Assembly: GCA_017532425.1 (NCBI GenBank)
Contig: JAFXJH010000047.1
Location: forward strand, 1 to 59,564
Direction of reading: 5' to 3'
Length of the DNA: 59,564 nt
Source of the DNA: Clostridia bacterium
GTDB taxonomy: Bacteria; Bacillota; Clostridia; Oscillospirales; CAG-272
Shown here: one piece after another, positions 34,347 to 42,660 of the stretch
Position numbering within the stretch: the stretch's first letter is position 1
Layout of the letters: each line of letters opens with the position of its first letter
The notes under the pieces: generated by a model
Seen by the model: only the letters and a program-made list of their open reading frames with translations
Told to the model about the DNA's origin: nothing
The model's database searches: none
Translations under genes and position numbers: made by a program

Positions 34347-34727
34347 CAAAAAGTTTCTAATTGGGTTTTAGGGCAACGCCCTAAGAAAACGGTGGAGACG
34401 GTACCGTTCGTTCCACAAGATTTTTGTGCCGTTCGAACCCTGTAGAACGGACCGTCGTGGACGCCGGTCCCTACAGTTGTAATTATCTTTTCTTTTCAGT
34501 TAAGTTTTGAGATTCCAAAACGTTTTGCGTGCAAATCGTTTTAAACTTCTTTTCAAAAAGTTTCTAATTGGGTTTTAGGGCAACGCCCTAAGGAAACGTC
34601 GGATACGGTGCCGTTCGTTCCACAAGATTTTTGTGCCGTTCGAACACTGTAGAACGGACCGTCGAGGACGCCGGTCCCTACAGTTGTAATTATCTTTTCT
34701 TTACAGTTAAGTTTTTGAGATTCCAAA
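34347..34727 (-). repeat. Two ~173-bp direct repeats with a GC-rich palindromic module
   Basis: 34347-34519 and 34554-34727 are about 95% identical. Each runs from CAAAAAGTTTCTAATTGGG through the hairpin TTAGGGCAACGCCCTAA, a GC-rich section containing ACCGTTCGTTCCACAAG, TTTTTGTGCCGTTCGAA, AGAACGGACCGTC and GACGCCGGTCCCTACAG, and ends GTTAAGTTTTTGAGATTCC. The GC-rich section is internally inverted (ACCGTTCG with CGTTCGAA/ACGGT arms) and is far from local base composition. The whole 34099-34775 spacer is repeat. Confidence 0.88.
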
Positions 34728-34775
34728 GAACTTTTTGAAAAAAGTTCTTTGGTGGGGTTCGGGGCAAAACCCCGA

Positions 34776-37700
34776 TTACGAATCTATTGTAGAGACCTTG
34801 AAGGTGATCTCGTCGAGGACGTCGAGGAGAGCCTTAACGGTATCGAGAGCGGTGAACATAGTCACGTTGTTTTCTACAGCGAGGCGGCGGATCTGATAGC
34901 CGTCCTGCATCTGATCCATAGAACCGGGCTCACGGGTATTGATAACGTAAGCGATATAACCCTTGCGAATAGCGTTGGGGATATCGTCGCTGCTCTCGTT
35001 GCCGTCGGTGATCTTGGACATGACCTTGGTACGGATGCCGTGCTCTTTAAGGAAAGCGGCAGTGCCTGCGGTTGCCTGGATGTTGAATCCGAGGTTGTAG
35101 AAGCGTCTGATAAGAGGAAGTGCTTCTTCCTTGTCCTTGTCTGCGATGGTTGCGAGAACTGTTCCGTAGTTCTGTATCTGCATTCCCGATGCCTGAAGAG
35201 CCTTGTAGAGCGCGCGGTTAAGAGTTGTGTCGTAGCCGATCGCTTCGCCTGTGGACTTCATTTCGGGCGAGAGGTAGGTATCCATTCCGCGGAGCTTTGC
35301 GAAGGAGAATACGGGTGCTTTTACGTAGTACTTCTTCTTTTCTGCGGGATAGAACTCGGTAATACCCTGATCTCTGAGCGACTCGCCGAGGATGACCTTC
35401 GTCGCTATGTCAGCAAGAGGATATCCGGTAGCCTTTGAGAGGAAGGGCACGGTTCTTGAAGAACGCGGGTTAACTTCTATGATAAATACCTCGTCGTTTT
35501 TGTCAACGATGAACTGAATGTTGTAAAGTCCGACGATTCCGAGTCCGATACCGAGCTTCTTTGCATAGTCGAGTATCTTTGCCTTTACCTCGTCAGAAAT
35601 GCTGAAGGAGGGGTATACGCTGATACTGTCGCCGCTGTGTACGCCGGTACGCTCAACGAGCTCCATAATACCGGGAACGAATACGTCCTTTCCGTCGCAT
35701 ACGGCGTCGATCTCGACCTCTTTACCCATAATGTATCTGTCAACGAGAACGGGCTTGTCTGCATCGATCTCAACTGCGTTCTTGAGGTAATGGCGAAGCT
35801 GTGACTCGTTTGCGATTATCTGCATCGCACGTCCGCCGAGAACGAAGCTCGGACGAACGAGAACGGGATATCCGATCCTTGCCGCAGTTGCAACTCCCTC
35901 TTCGATGTCGGTAACTGCCGCACCCGTCGGCTGAGGAATGTGAAGCTGTGAAAGAATATGCTCGAAGGATTTGCGGTTTTCCGCACGGTCGATAGCTTCA
36001 ACGTCTGTACCGATTATCTTTACTCCGCGCTCGAGAAGAGGTGCGGCAAGATTTATAGCGGTCTGTCCGCCGAGCGATGCGATGACCTCGTCAGAGCCCT
36101 CAAACGCCACGATATTCATAACGTCTTCGACTGTAAGAGGCTCGAAATAGAGCTTGTCTGCCGTCGTATAGTCTGTCGAAACCGTTTCGGGGTTGTTGTT
36201 TATTATAATTGCCTCATAGCCTGCGCTGCGTATCGTCTGAACTGCGTGAACCGACGAATAGTCGAATTCTACACCCTGACCGATACGGATGGGACCTGCA
36301 CCGAGAACCATTTTCTTTTCTTTATCCGTAACTATCGACTTGTTTTCGCCCGTGTAGCTCGAATAGAAGTAAGGAATATAGTGTCCCGTGTGCGCGGTAT
36401 CAACCATCTTGTAGATAGGATAAATATTTTTGCCCGTACGGAATTTCCATACGTCGAGCTCGCTCATGCTCCAGAGCTTTGCGATATATTTATCCGAGAA
36501 GCCGAGCTTCTTTGCTTCCTTGAGCACATCCTCGCTCATAACGTTGTTTTTAAGAAGCTCTTCGCAGTCTGTAATACGCTTGAGCGCTTCGAGGAAGAGC
36601 TCTGTTATCATTGTGATCTCGTGGAGCTTTTCGATAGAAACTCCACGGCGGAGAAGCTCGCATACCGCAAAGAGAGTGTCATCTCTGAAATCAGCCATAT
36701 ATTCGATTATCTCGTCTGTCGTCATATTATCGAACTTAGGCATATAGAAGTGGCAAACACCGATCTCAAGCGAGCGCACCGATTTAAGAAGACATTCTTC
36801 AAGGCTTGAGCCGATACCCATAACCTCGCCGGTTGCCTTCATCTGTGTGCCGAGCTTGTTCGTAGCGTCTGCGAATTTATCAAACGGGAATCTCGGAAGC
36901 TTTGCGATTATATAGTCGAGCGAAGGCTCGTAAGCCGCAGTAGTATTTCCGAGCTTAATATCTTCAAGTGTCATACCGACAGCGATCTTTGCGGTAACTC
37001 TTGCAATCGGGTATCCGCTTGCCTTGGATGCAAGTGCCGAAGAGCGCGAAACTCTCGGGTTTACCTCGATGAGGTAATACTGCGACGTCGTGGGATGGAG
37101 TGCAAACTGCACGTTGCATCCGCCCTCTATCTTAAGCTCCTTGATAAGCTTGATAGCGCTATCGTTGAGCATCTTTTCGTCTTCTTTAGAAAGGCTCATA
37201 ATGGGAGCAACGACCACAGAGTCGCCTGTATGAACGCCGACGGGGTCTACGTTTTCCATACCGCAGATAGTGATAGCGTGTCCTGTGCCGTCGCGCATAA
37301 CCTCGAATTCGATCTCTTTATAGCCCTTAACGCTCTTTTCGATAAGAACCTGATGAACGGGAGAGAGTCTGAACGCATTGATGGCAACATCTTCAAGCTC
37401 CTTTTCGTCGCCTGCAAATCCGCCGCCCGTACCGCCGAGTGTAAATGCGGGACGAAGAACTACCGGGTATCCTATTCTTTCGGCTGCTTCCTTTGCTTCT
37501 TCAACCGAGTAGGTTATTTCGGAAGGAATTACGGGCTCGCCGATAGACGTGCAAAGCTCCTTGAAAAGCTCTCTGTCCTCTGCTCTTTCGATACTTTCGC
37601 CCGAGGTTCCGAGAAGCTCTACTCCGCATTCTGCGAGTATGCCCTTCTTTTCGAGCTGCATAGCGAGGTTAAGACCTGTCTGTCCGCCGATACCGGGGAT

Positions 37701-37958
37701 AATTGCGTCGGGACGCTCATATCTGATGATCCGTGACACGTATTCAAGTGTAAGCGGCTCCATATATACCTTGTCGGCAATGGACGTATCTGTCATTATC
37801 GTAGCAGGGTTAGAGTTTGCAAGCACGACCTCGTAGCCCTCTTCCTTAAGAGCTATACAAGCCTGCGTACCTGCGTAGTCGAATTCGGCAGCCTGACCGA
37901 TAACTATCGGACCCGATCCTATTATCATTATCTTGTGAATGTCTGTTCTCTTCGGCAT
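34776..37958 (-). CDS. carB: Carbamoyl phosphate synthetase large subunit
   Basis: Makes carbamoyl phosphate from ammonia, bicarbonate and two ATP. Two homologous ATP-grasp halves are visible (IGSGPIVIGQAAEFDYAGT; LGAGPIRIGQGVEFDYSSV), with the oligomerisation domain between and a C-terminal MGS-like allosteric domain ending at VSTIDS. The ATG at 37958 (1060 residues) was chosen: AAAGGA is 11 bases away, whereas the GTG at 37967 is only 2 bases from it. The glutaminase partner carA is not adjacent and not in the window, which is unusual. Its stop is followed by a repeat hairpin (TCGGGGTTTTGCCCCGA). Confidence 0.97.
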   Translation of the reverse strand: MPKRTDIHKIMIIGSGPIVIGQAAEFDYAGTQACIALKEEGYEVVLANSNPATIMTDTSIADKVYMEPLTLEYVSRIIRYERPDAIIPGIGGQTGLNLAMQLEKKGILAECGVELLGTSGESIERAEDRELFKELCTSIGEPVIPSEITYSVEEAKEAAERIGYPVVLRPAFTLGGTGGGFAGDEKELEDVAINAFRLSPVHQVLIEKSVKGYKEIEFEVMRDGTGHAITICGMENVDPVGVHTGDSVVVAPIMSLSKEDEKMLNDSAIKLIKELKIEGGCNVQFALHPTTSQYYLIEVNPRVSRSSALASKASGYPIARVTAKIAVGMTLEDIKLGNTTAAYEPSLDYIIAKLPRFPFDKFADATNKLGTQMKATGEVMGIGSSLEECLLKSVRSLEIGVCHFYMPKFDNMTTDEIIEYMADFRDDTLFAVCELLRRGVSIEKLHEITMITELFLEALKRITDCEELLKNNVMSEDVLKEAKKLGFSDKYIAKLWSMSELDVWKFRTGKNIYPIYKMVDTAHTGHYIPYFYSSYTGENKSIVTDKEKKMVLGAGPIRIGQGVEFDYSSVHAVQTIRSAGYEAIIINNNPETVSTDYTTADKLYFEPLTVEDVMNIVAFEGSDEVIASLGGQTAINLAAPLLERGVKIIGTDVEAIDRAENRKSFEHILSQLHIPQPTGAAVTDIEEGVATAARIGYPVLVRPSFVLGGRAMQIIANESQLRHYLKNAVEIDADKPVLVDRYIMGKEVEIDAVCDGKDVFVPGIMELVERTGVHSGDSISVYPSFSISDEVKAKILDYAKKLGIGLGIVGLYNIQFIVDKNDEVFIIEVNPRSSRTVPFLSKATGYPLADIATKVILGESLRDQGITEFYPAEKKKYYVKAPVFSFAKLRGMDTYLSPEMKSTGEAIGYDTTLNRALYKALQASGMQIQNYGTVLATIADKDKEEALPLIRRFYNLGFNIQATAGTAAFLKEHGIRTKVMSKITDGNESSDDIPNAIRKGYIAYVINTREPGSMDQMQDGYQIRRLAVENNVTMFTALDTVKALLDVLDEITFKVSTIDS

Positions 37959-37990
37959 ATTATGCACGTTCCTTTCTATTGTAAAGCGAT

Positions 37991-38066
37991 TGTTTTACCT
38001 TGTTTTACCTTGTTTTACCTTGTTTTACCTTGTTTTATCTATCTTATCTATCTTATCTATCTTTTA
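37991..38066. repeat. 10-bp and 9-bp tandem repeats between pyrC and carB
   Basis: Five copies of TGTTTTACCT (the fifth ending ATCT) at 37991-38040 run into three to four copies of ATCTTATCT up to about 38066. On the transcribed minus strand these read AAGGTAAAAC and AGATAAGAT units, purine-rich and unstructured. Confidence 0.95.
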
Positions 38067-38071
38067 TCTTC

Positions 38072-39343
38072 TTACAGAGCGTTATAAACGATCTTTCCGT
38101 CGCAAACTGTCATAAGGCACTTTCCGAACACCTTTTTGCCGCCAAACGGAGTATTTCTTCCCTTTGAGAGGAACTTTTCGGGGTCTATTTCGTACTCCGT
38201 GTCAAGCGAAAATACCGTGAAGCTTCCCTTCTCACCGAATATCTCGCCTCTGCTTAGCGAAAATCTCTCACTCGGTACAGTGCTCATCATATCGATAAGA
38301 CGCTCGAGCGTGATAACGCCCTTTTTAACCAGCTCCGTGTAGAGTATCGGGAAGGCGGTTTCAAGACCGACGATACCCATAAGGCTCTTTTCAAGCCCCT
38401 TGGACTTTTCTTCCTCGCTGTGAGGCGCGTGATCTGTCGCTATCATATCGATAGTACCGTCGCGCACGCCCTCTACAAGCGCTTCTCTGTCCTCTTTTGA
38501 TCGAAGCGGGGGATTCATCTTATAGTTTCCGTGGTCGACAAGGTCGTTTTCATCCATAACGAGATAGTGCGGTCCGGTTTCGCAGGTGATATTAACGCCG
38601 TTTGCCTTTGCCTCGCGTATAAGCTGTACGCTTTCCTTTGTGGATATATGGCAAACGTGATATGCACATCCTGTTTCCTTTGCGAGCTTTATATCTCTTT
38701 CTATCTGTTTCCACTCTGATTCGGAAGAAATTCCGGGGATATTATGCTCTTTTGCATACTTTCCCGCGTGTATCGCTCCGCCTGCGCGCAGAACGTCATC
38801 CTCGCAGTGTGCGGCGATTATCTTGCCGAGTCTTGCCGACTCTGTCATAGCCCTTCGCATGACCTCTTCGGTCTGAACGCCTATACCGTCGTCCGAGAAA
38901 GCAACAACGAAGTCTGCCATCTCTTCCATATCGGCGAGATCTTCTCCGTTTTTCGTTATTCTTCCGTAGGGTATTACCTTTATTTTTGCATCGCGCTCTA
39001 TTATCTCGAGCTGTCTGTCAAGATTTTCTTTGCTGAACGGTGACGGACTGAGGTTAGGCATCGAGCAAATTACCGTACATCCGCCTGCCGCCGCTGCCGC
39101 CGTACCGCTCTCTACCGTTTCTTTATAAGAAAAACCCGGCTCTCGGAGATGCGTATGCACATCGACGAAACCGGGGAAGACGGCGCAATTTTTAAAAACG
39201 GAAAATGCTTCTCCGTCCACGGAGAAGTCAGCAGAAGAATCGGAAATACGCGCCTTATTGATCCCGTCATCGGAAATGAGAATTTCTATATCTTTGTTTT
39301 CGTTAAGTCCGTATACGTATGCGTTTTCAAGTATGCAGCGCAT
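38072..39343 (-). CDS. pyrC: Dihydroorotase
   Basis: Zinc amidohydrolase cyclising carbamoyl aspartate to dihydroorotate. The 423 residues have the metal motif FVDVHTHLREPG, SYKETVESGTAAAAAGG, AAHCEDD, CHISTKESV and ATDHAPHSEEEK, all class I dihydroorotase. The ATG at 39343 was chosen for AAAGGAGTGAGAAAA before it; the ATG at 39391 reads through the promoter region. First gene of the pyr operon. Confidence 0.96.
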   Translation of the reverse strand: MRCILENAYVYGLNENKDIEILISDDGINKARISDSSADFSVDGEAFSVFKNCAVFPGFVDVHTHLREPGFSYKETVESGTAAAAAGGCTVICSMPNLSPSPFSKENLDRQLEIIERDAKIKVIPYGRITKNGEDLADMEEMADFVVAFSDDGIGVQTEEVMRRAMTESARLGKIIAAHCEDDVLRAGGAIHAGKYAKEHNIPGISSESEWKQIERDIKLAKETGCAYHVCHISTKESVQLIREAKANGVNITCETGPHYLVMDENDLVDHGNYKMNPPLRSKEDREALVEGVRDGTIDMIATDHAPHSEEEKSKGLEKSLMGIVGLETAFPILYTELVKKGVITLERLIDMMSTVPSERFSLSRGEIFGEKGSFTVFSLDTEYEIDPEKFLSKGRNTPFGGKKVFGKCLMTVCDGKIVYNAL

Positions 39344-39393
39344 TTTTCTCACTCCTTTGGCACATATTATTTTCTGTTTTTTTCTTTCCAAAA

Positions 39394-39422
39394 ATTATAC
39401 CACTTTTTTTTTAATATGTCAA
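39394..39422 (-). promoter_or_regulatory. Perfect sigma-A promoter of the pyrimidine operon
   Basis: Minus-strand TTGACA (39422-39417) and TATAAT (39399-39394), 17-base spacer. The leader to pyrC is only about 45 bases, and no PyrR-type attenuator hairpin fits in it. Confidence 0.88.
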
Positions 39423-39463
39423 TGCTAATTATGTACTATCGTGAAATTTCTTTTCTCTTCTTT

Positions 39464-39493
39464 TTGTATCTTATTTCCCAAAATTCGTATAAC
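39464..39493 (+). promoter_or_regulatory. Likely sigma-A promoter of the small-protein genes
   Basis: TTGTAT (39464-39469) and TATAAC (39488-39493) with an 18-base spacer, about 60 bases before the first start codon. It diverges from the pyr promoter. Confidence 0.55.
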
Positions 39494-39556
39494 GGCAATT
39501 TCTTGCGGTAAAAATATATCCGTAAACAAAAAACACCAATCGAAAGGAAACACAAA

Positions 39557-39784
39557 ATGATAAAAATGATCAAACAATATTCACGCTGCTTATTTGCATT
39601 TATTATCGCCGCGCTTATAATTATCGCCTCTCTTTGCTTTCTCGCGCACAGCGAGAGAAGCGCCTCGAAAAACTCGTTTTCAGCCTCTCAGATATACGAA
39701 ATGACCGAAGGCGATGAGGAAGGCACGGAAAGCGAAATATCAAGCAGGATAGGCGAGGAGCTTTTTGATATTTTTCAGAACTGA
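39557..39784 (+). CDS. Small membrane protein of unknown function
   Basis: A 75-residue protein. One hydrophobic segment (about residues 12-32, LFAFIIAALIIIASLCFL) follows a short basic N-terminus, then an acidic soluble tail rich in Glu and Ser. GAAAGGAAACACAAA precedes the ATG. Resembles the small hypothetical proteins often found near rnj in Clostridia, but no family is recognised. It lies 31 bases before the next small gene. Confidence 0.65.
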   Translation: MIKMIKQYSRCLFAFIIAALIIIASLCFLAHSERSASKNSFSASQIYEMTEGDEEGTESEISSRIGEELFDIFQN

Positions 39785-39815
39785 TCTATAATTTTACAGA
39801 AAGGTGGTGCATATA

Positions 39816-40073
39816 GTGTACAAGGGTTACAAACGCAAGGTAGTCGTCGTCCGAAACACGGAAAGCTCGCTCTTTGAAAGCGCTTATTTCGTTCTTCGGG
39901 AGGGTGCAGACAAGCACGCCATACGCGATATGCTGAAGGAGGCCTCGCGCATAATAAAGGAAAAGACGGCTGAAGACGAATGTCCGACGGTGCTGAAGCG
40001 CTTTTTCTCATTTTCGCTCGGATGTGCGATATGCTCTGTAATATTTACTGTTATCGTGATTTTTCTCGCTTGA
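39816..40073 (+). CDS. Small tail-anchored protein of unknown function
   Basis: An 85-residue protein. A basic beta-type N-terminus (YKGYKRKVVVVRNTESSLFE) precedes a helical middle and a hydrophobic C-terminal segment ending IVIFLA. GTG at 39816 was chosen because AAAGGTGG at 39800-39807 lies 8 bases before it; the GTG at 39804 is inside that site. Probably co-transcribed with the 39557 gene; no family recognised. Confidence 0.65.
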   Translation: MYKGYKRKVVVVRNTESSLFESAYFVLREGADKHAIRDMLKEASRIIKEKTAEDECPTVLKRFFSFSLGCAICSVIFTVIVIFLA

Positions 40074-40111
40074 CTTCGGGAAAATATTTACAGTTAGGCA
40101 AAAATCAATTT

Positions 40112-40143
40112 TTTTCCTGTTCATTAATGCGTGATATTATAAA
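40112..40143 (+). promoter_or_regulatory. Possible extended -10 promoter for rnj
   Basis: TGATATTAT at 40132-40140 fits an extended -10 (TG-n-TATTAT). The -35 region (TTTTCC or TTCCTG) is weak. It would give rnj a leader of about 270 bases. Confidence 0.4.
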
Positions 40144-40170
40144 GTGATTTATTTTGTGCGTGTACAAAAG

Positions 40171-40219
40171 ACGGGCACCGACATACACGGGACGTGTTGT
40201 GTATGGTCACCGTGCCTGT
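40171..40219 (+). promoter_or_regulatory. Hairpin in the rnj 5' leader
   Basis: ACGGGCAC (40171-40178) pairs with GTGCCTGT (40212-40219) and CATACAC (40182-40188) with GTGTATG (40199-40205), giving a two-part stem with a 10-base loop. The 40074-40418 spacer has no credible gene. A structured leader before an RNase gene is a plausible autoregulation site. Confidence 0.5.
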
Positions 40220-40418
40220 CAAATACATAATTCTTCGGAACTGCTTTTTTACGTATTGGTCAAGACAAAAGCTGGGGTTTTGTCTGCAAATTCGTTTAAC
40301 TTAGGCGTGTTCCGCTCTTTTTCCGTGTATAACTGTGTCTGCACGGTCTTTTCTCCTGCCCTGATACTTGTTATGCACACCCTATATTTTTATTTTAAAA
40401 TTAAAGAAAGGACAATTT

Positions 40419-42092
40419 ATGGCAAAAAAAGCTGCAAAAAAACTCAAAGTAGCCTGCCTCGGCGGTCTCGGTGAGATCGGAAAGAATCTTACCGTGCTCG
40501 AGTATGGCGATGACATGATCATAATAGACTGCGGAATGGGCTTCCCCGACGACGATATGCTCGGTGTTGACCTCGTTATTCCCGATTTTTCATATCTCAA
40601 AAAGAATGCCGACCGCATCCGCGGTGTCTTTCTCACTCACGGACATGAGGACCACATCGGCTCTATCCCCTATCTTCTCAGCGAGATCGACGTTCCGATA
40701 TACGGCACAAGACTCACGATAGGAATAATAAAATACAAGCTCGAGGAGCACAAGATCCCCTTCAAGCCCCGTCTTTTCTGCGTAGAAGCGGGCGACGTTA
40801 TCGAAGCGGGCGAAATGTTCGTTGAATTTATACATGTAAACCACTCTATTGCCGACGCCTGCGCGCTCGCAATATTCACCCCTCTCGGAACTGTTATCCA
40901 TACAGGCGACTTCAAGCTCGACCTCACTCCCATTGACGGCGAGGTAATGGACCTCACGCGCTTCGGAGAGCTCGGAAAAGAGGGAGTCCTCCTTCTTATG
41001 TGCGAGTCGACTAACGCCGAGCGACCGGGATTCACCCCCTCCGAGAAGACCGTCGGCGAATCTCTCAAGTCTATATTTATGCGCCACCCGAAAAAACGCA
41101 TAGTTATCACCACTTTTTCGTCAAACGTTCACCGCGTACAGCAGATAATCGATATCAGCGTCGCTCACAAGCGCAAGGTGGCCGTTATCGGAAGAAGTAT
41201 GCAGAACATAGTCAGTGCCGCCATCGAGCTCGGATATATGCACGTTCCCGAAGGCGCTATAATCGATATCGGTGACATCAAAAACTACAATCCCGAGAAC
41301 GTGACCGTTATCACCACGGGAAGCCAGGGCGAGCCTATGTCCGCTCTCTACCGTATGGCATTTTCCGACCACGCGAAGTTAAATCTCGGAAACGACGATC
41401 TTGTCGTTATCAGCGCAAATCCGATTCCCGGAAACGAAAAGCTCGTTGACAGACTCATAAATGAGTTTACTAAGAACAACGTCACCGTTTTCCGCGATTC
41501 TTCTGTTGAGATCCACGTTTCGGGTCACGCTTGCCAGGGCGAGCTGAAGCTTCTTCAAGCTCTTGTCAAGCCGAAATATTTTATGCCCGTACACGGCGAG
41601 CACAAGCATCTTGCCGCCAACCGCGACCTTGCAAAATCCATGGGCCAGGATGCCTCCACAATATTTATCGGAGAAAACGGCAAGGTTCTCGAAATATCGT
41701 CGAAAAGCGCAAAATTCAACGGAACAGTCCCCGGCGGAGTGCTCTTCGTTGACGGCTCGGGAGTCGGCGACGTCGGAAACATCGTTCTCCGCGACAGAAA
41801 GCATCTTTCCGAGGAAGGAATCATCGTGGTCGTTGCTTCCGTTTCTCTTGACGAAGGGCTTCTTATGTCCGGACCCGAGATCATCACCCGCGGATTTGTC
41901 TATATGCGCGAATCGGAAGAGCTTATAGCCGAGCTTCGCCGCATTGCATACGAATCGATATACGACGGACTCGACAGCGATTACATCGATTGGGCACAGC
42001 TCAAAAATATGATCAAGGACGATCTTGCGCGTTATATTTATTCCAAGACCAAGCGCCGCCCTATGATCCTTCCTATAATTTTAGATGTTTAA
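40419..42092 (+). CDS. rnj: Ribonuclease J
   Basis: Metallo-beta-lactamase/beta-CASP nuclease with endo- and 5'-exoribonuclease activity in mRNA decay. Metal motif HGHEDH at 74-79; beta-CASP motifs CESTNAERPG and SGHACQGELKLL, and the C-terminal PVHGEHKHLAAN. It has 557 residues, normal length. ATG at 40419 was chosen for AAAGAAAGGACAATTT before it; the upstream ATG at 40368 has no site. A terminator follows at 42101. Confidence 0.95.
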   Translation: MAKKAAKKLKVACLGGLGEIGKNLTVLEYGDDMIIIDCGMGFPDDDMLGVDLVIPDFSYLKKNADRIRGVFLTHGHEDHIGSIPYLLSEIDVPIYGTRLTIGIIKYKLEEHKIPFKPRLFCVEAGDVIEAGEMFVEFIHVNHSIADACALAIFTPLGTVIHTGDFKLDLTPIDGEVMDLTRFGELGKEGVLLLMCESTNAERPGFTPSEKTVGESLKSIFMRHPKKRIVITTFSSNVHRVQQIIDISVAHKRKVAVIGRSMQNIVSAAIELGYMHVPEGAIIDIGDIKNYNPENVTVITTGSQGEPMSALYRMAFSDHAKLNLGNDDLVVISANPIPGNEKLVDRLINEFTKNNVTVFRDSSVEIHVSGHACQGELKLLQALVKPKYFMPVHGEHKHLAANRDLAKSMGQDASTIFIGENGKVLEISSKSAKFNGTVPGGVLFVDGSGVGDVGNIVLRDRKHLSEEGIIVVVASVSLDEGLLMSGPEIITRGFVYMRESEELIAELRRIAYESIYDGLDSDYIDWAQLKNMIKDDLARYIYSKTKRRPMILPIILDV

Positions 42093-42100
42093 AAAACACA

Positions 42101-42130
42101 AAATCGGCAGAGAAATCTCTGCCGATTTTT
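42101..42130 (+). terminator. Rho-independent terminator of rnj
   Basis: Perfect 13-base stem AAATCGGCAGAGA / TCTCTGCCGATTT with a 2-base loop extension and a T-run (TTTTTGATTTTG), 8 bases after the stop. Confidence 0.88.
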
Positions 42131-42139
42131 GATTTTGTT

Positions 42140-42471
42140 TCTTTTCAGTAAAGTTTTTGGGATTCCAAAACGATTTGCAAGCAAATCGTTTTACCCTTCT
42201 TTTCAAAAAGGGTTTAAGCAGGATCCAAGGACAGCGTCCTTGGCAGGGTTTCCAAAGGGACAGAGTCCCTTTAACGAGTTTCGCGCTTTAAGGCACGCGC
42301 GACTCAAGGGCTCCGCCCTTAAGAATCCCGCGAGCTTTTGAAAAAGCTCGACCAAAACTTTTCTAAAACAAGTTTTCCTTTTTCAGTAAAGTTTTTGGGA
42401 TTCCAAAACGATTTGCAAGCAAATCGTTTTACCCTTCTTTTCAAAAAGGGTTTAAGCAGGATCCAAGGACA
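42140..42471. repeat. Two ~93-bp direct repeats flanking a long palindromic block
   Basis: 42140-42233 and 42380-42471 are nearly identical: TTTTCAGTAAAGTTTTTGGG, the palindrome AAAACGATTTGCAAGCAAATCG-TTTT, and CTTTTCAAAAAGGGTTTAAG. Between them is a block (42222-42388) with hairpins CAAAGGGACAGAGTCCCTTT, AAGGGCTCCGCCCTT and CGAGCTTTTGAAAAAGCTCG; the same block occurs inverted at 49651-49818 and 49863-50001. Confidence 0.88.
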
Positions 42472-42574
42472 AAACCGACACTTCGTGTCGTTTAGCAGTT
42501 TCGCTTGCACACAGCCGTGTGCATTTTGCTGACGCAAAACCGCAAACTGTACCCTTCGACTGTTATTTTTTTCT

Positions 42575-42658
42575 TTTCAGTAAAGTTTTTGAAGTTCTTA
42601 GAAACTTTTTACAAAAAGTTTCTAAGCGGGATCCAAGGGCAGAGTCCTTGGCAAACCT
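42575..42658 (-). repeat. Stem-loop repeat element directly after galE
   Basis: Minus strand, from the galE stop: GCCAAGGACTCTGCCCTTGG hairpin, TTAGAAACTTTTTGTAAAAAG-type hairpin, then the conserved CAAAAACTTTACTGAAAAG linker. Same order of modules as after the gene ending at 49572. The 42472-42574 stretch shows no gene. Confidence 0.85.
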
Positions 42659-42660
42659 TC

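Noticed and set aside
34410..34450. tRNA-like TTCGAACCCTGT motif
   Set aside because: It is part of the duplicated repeat module; no cloverleaf, acceptor stem or anticodon arm can be formed.
39344..39393. PyrR-type attenuator before pyrC
   Set aside because: The leader is about 45 bases without the anti-antiterminator consensus or a terminator hairpin.
40154..40474. 106-codon frame in the rnj leader
   Set aside because: It overlaps the rnj start in another frame, has no ribosome binding site and covers the leader hairpin.
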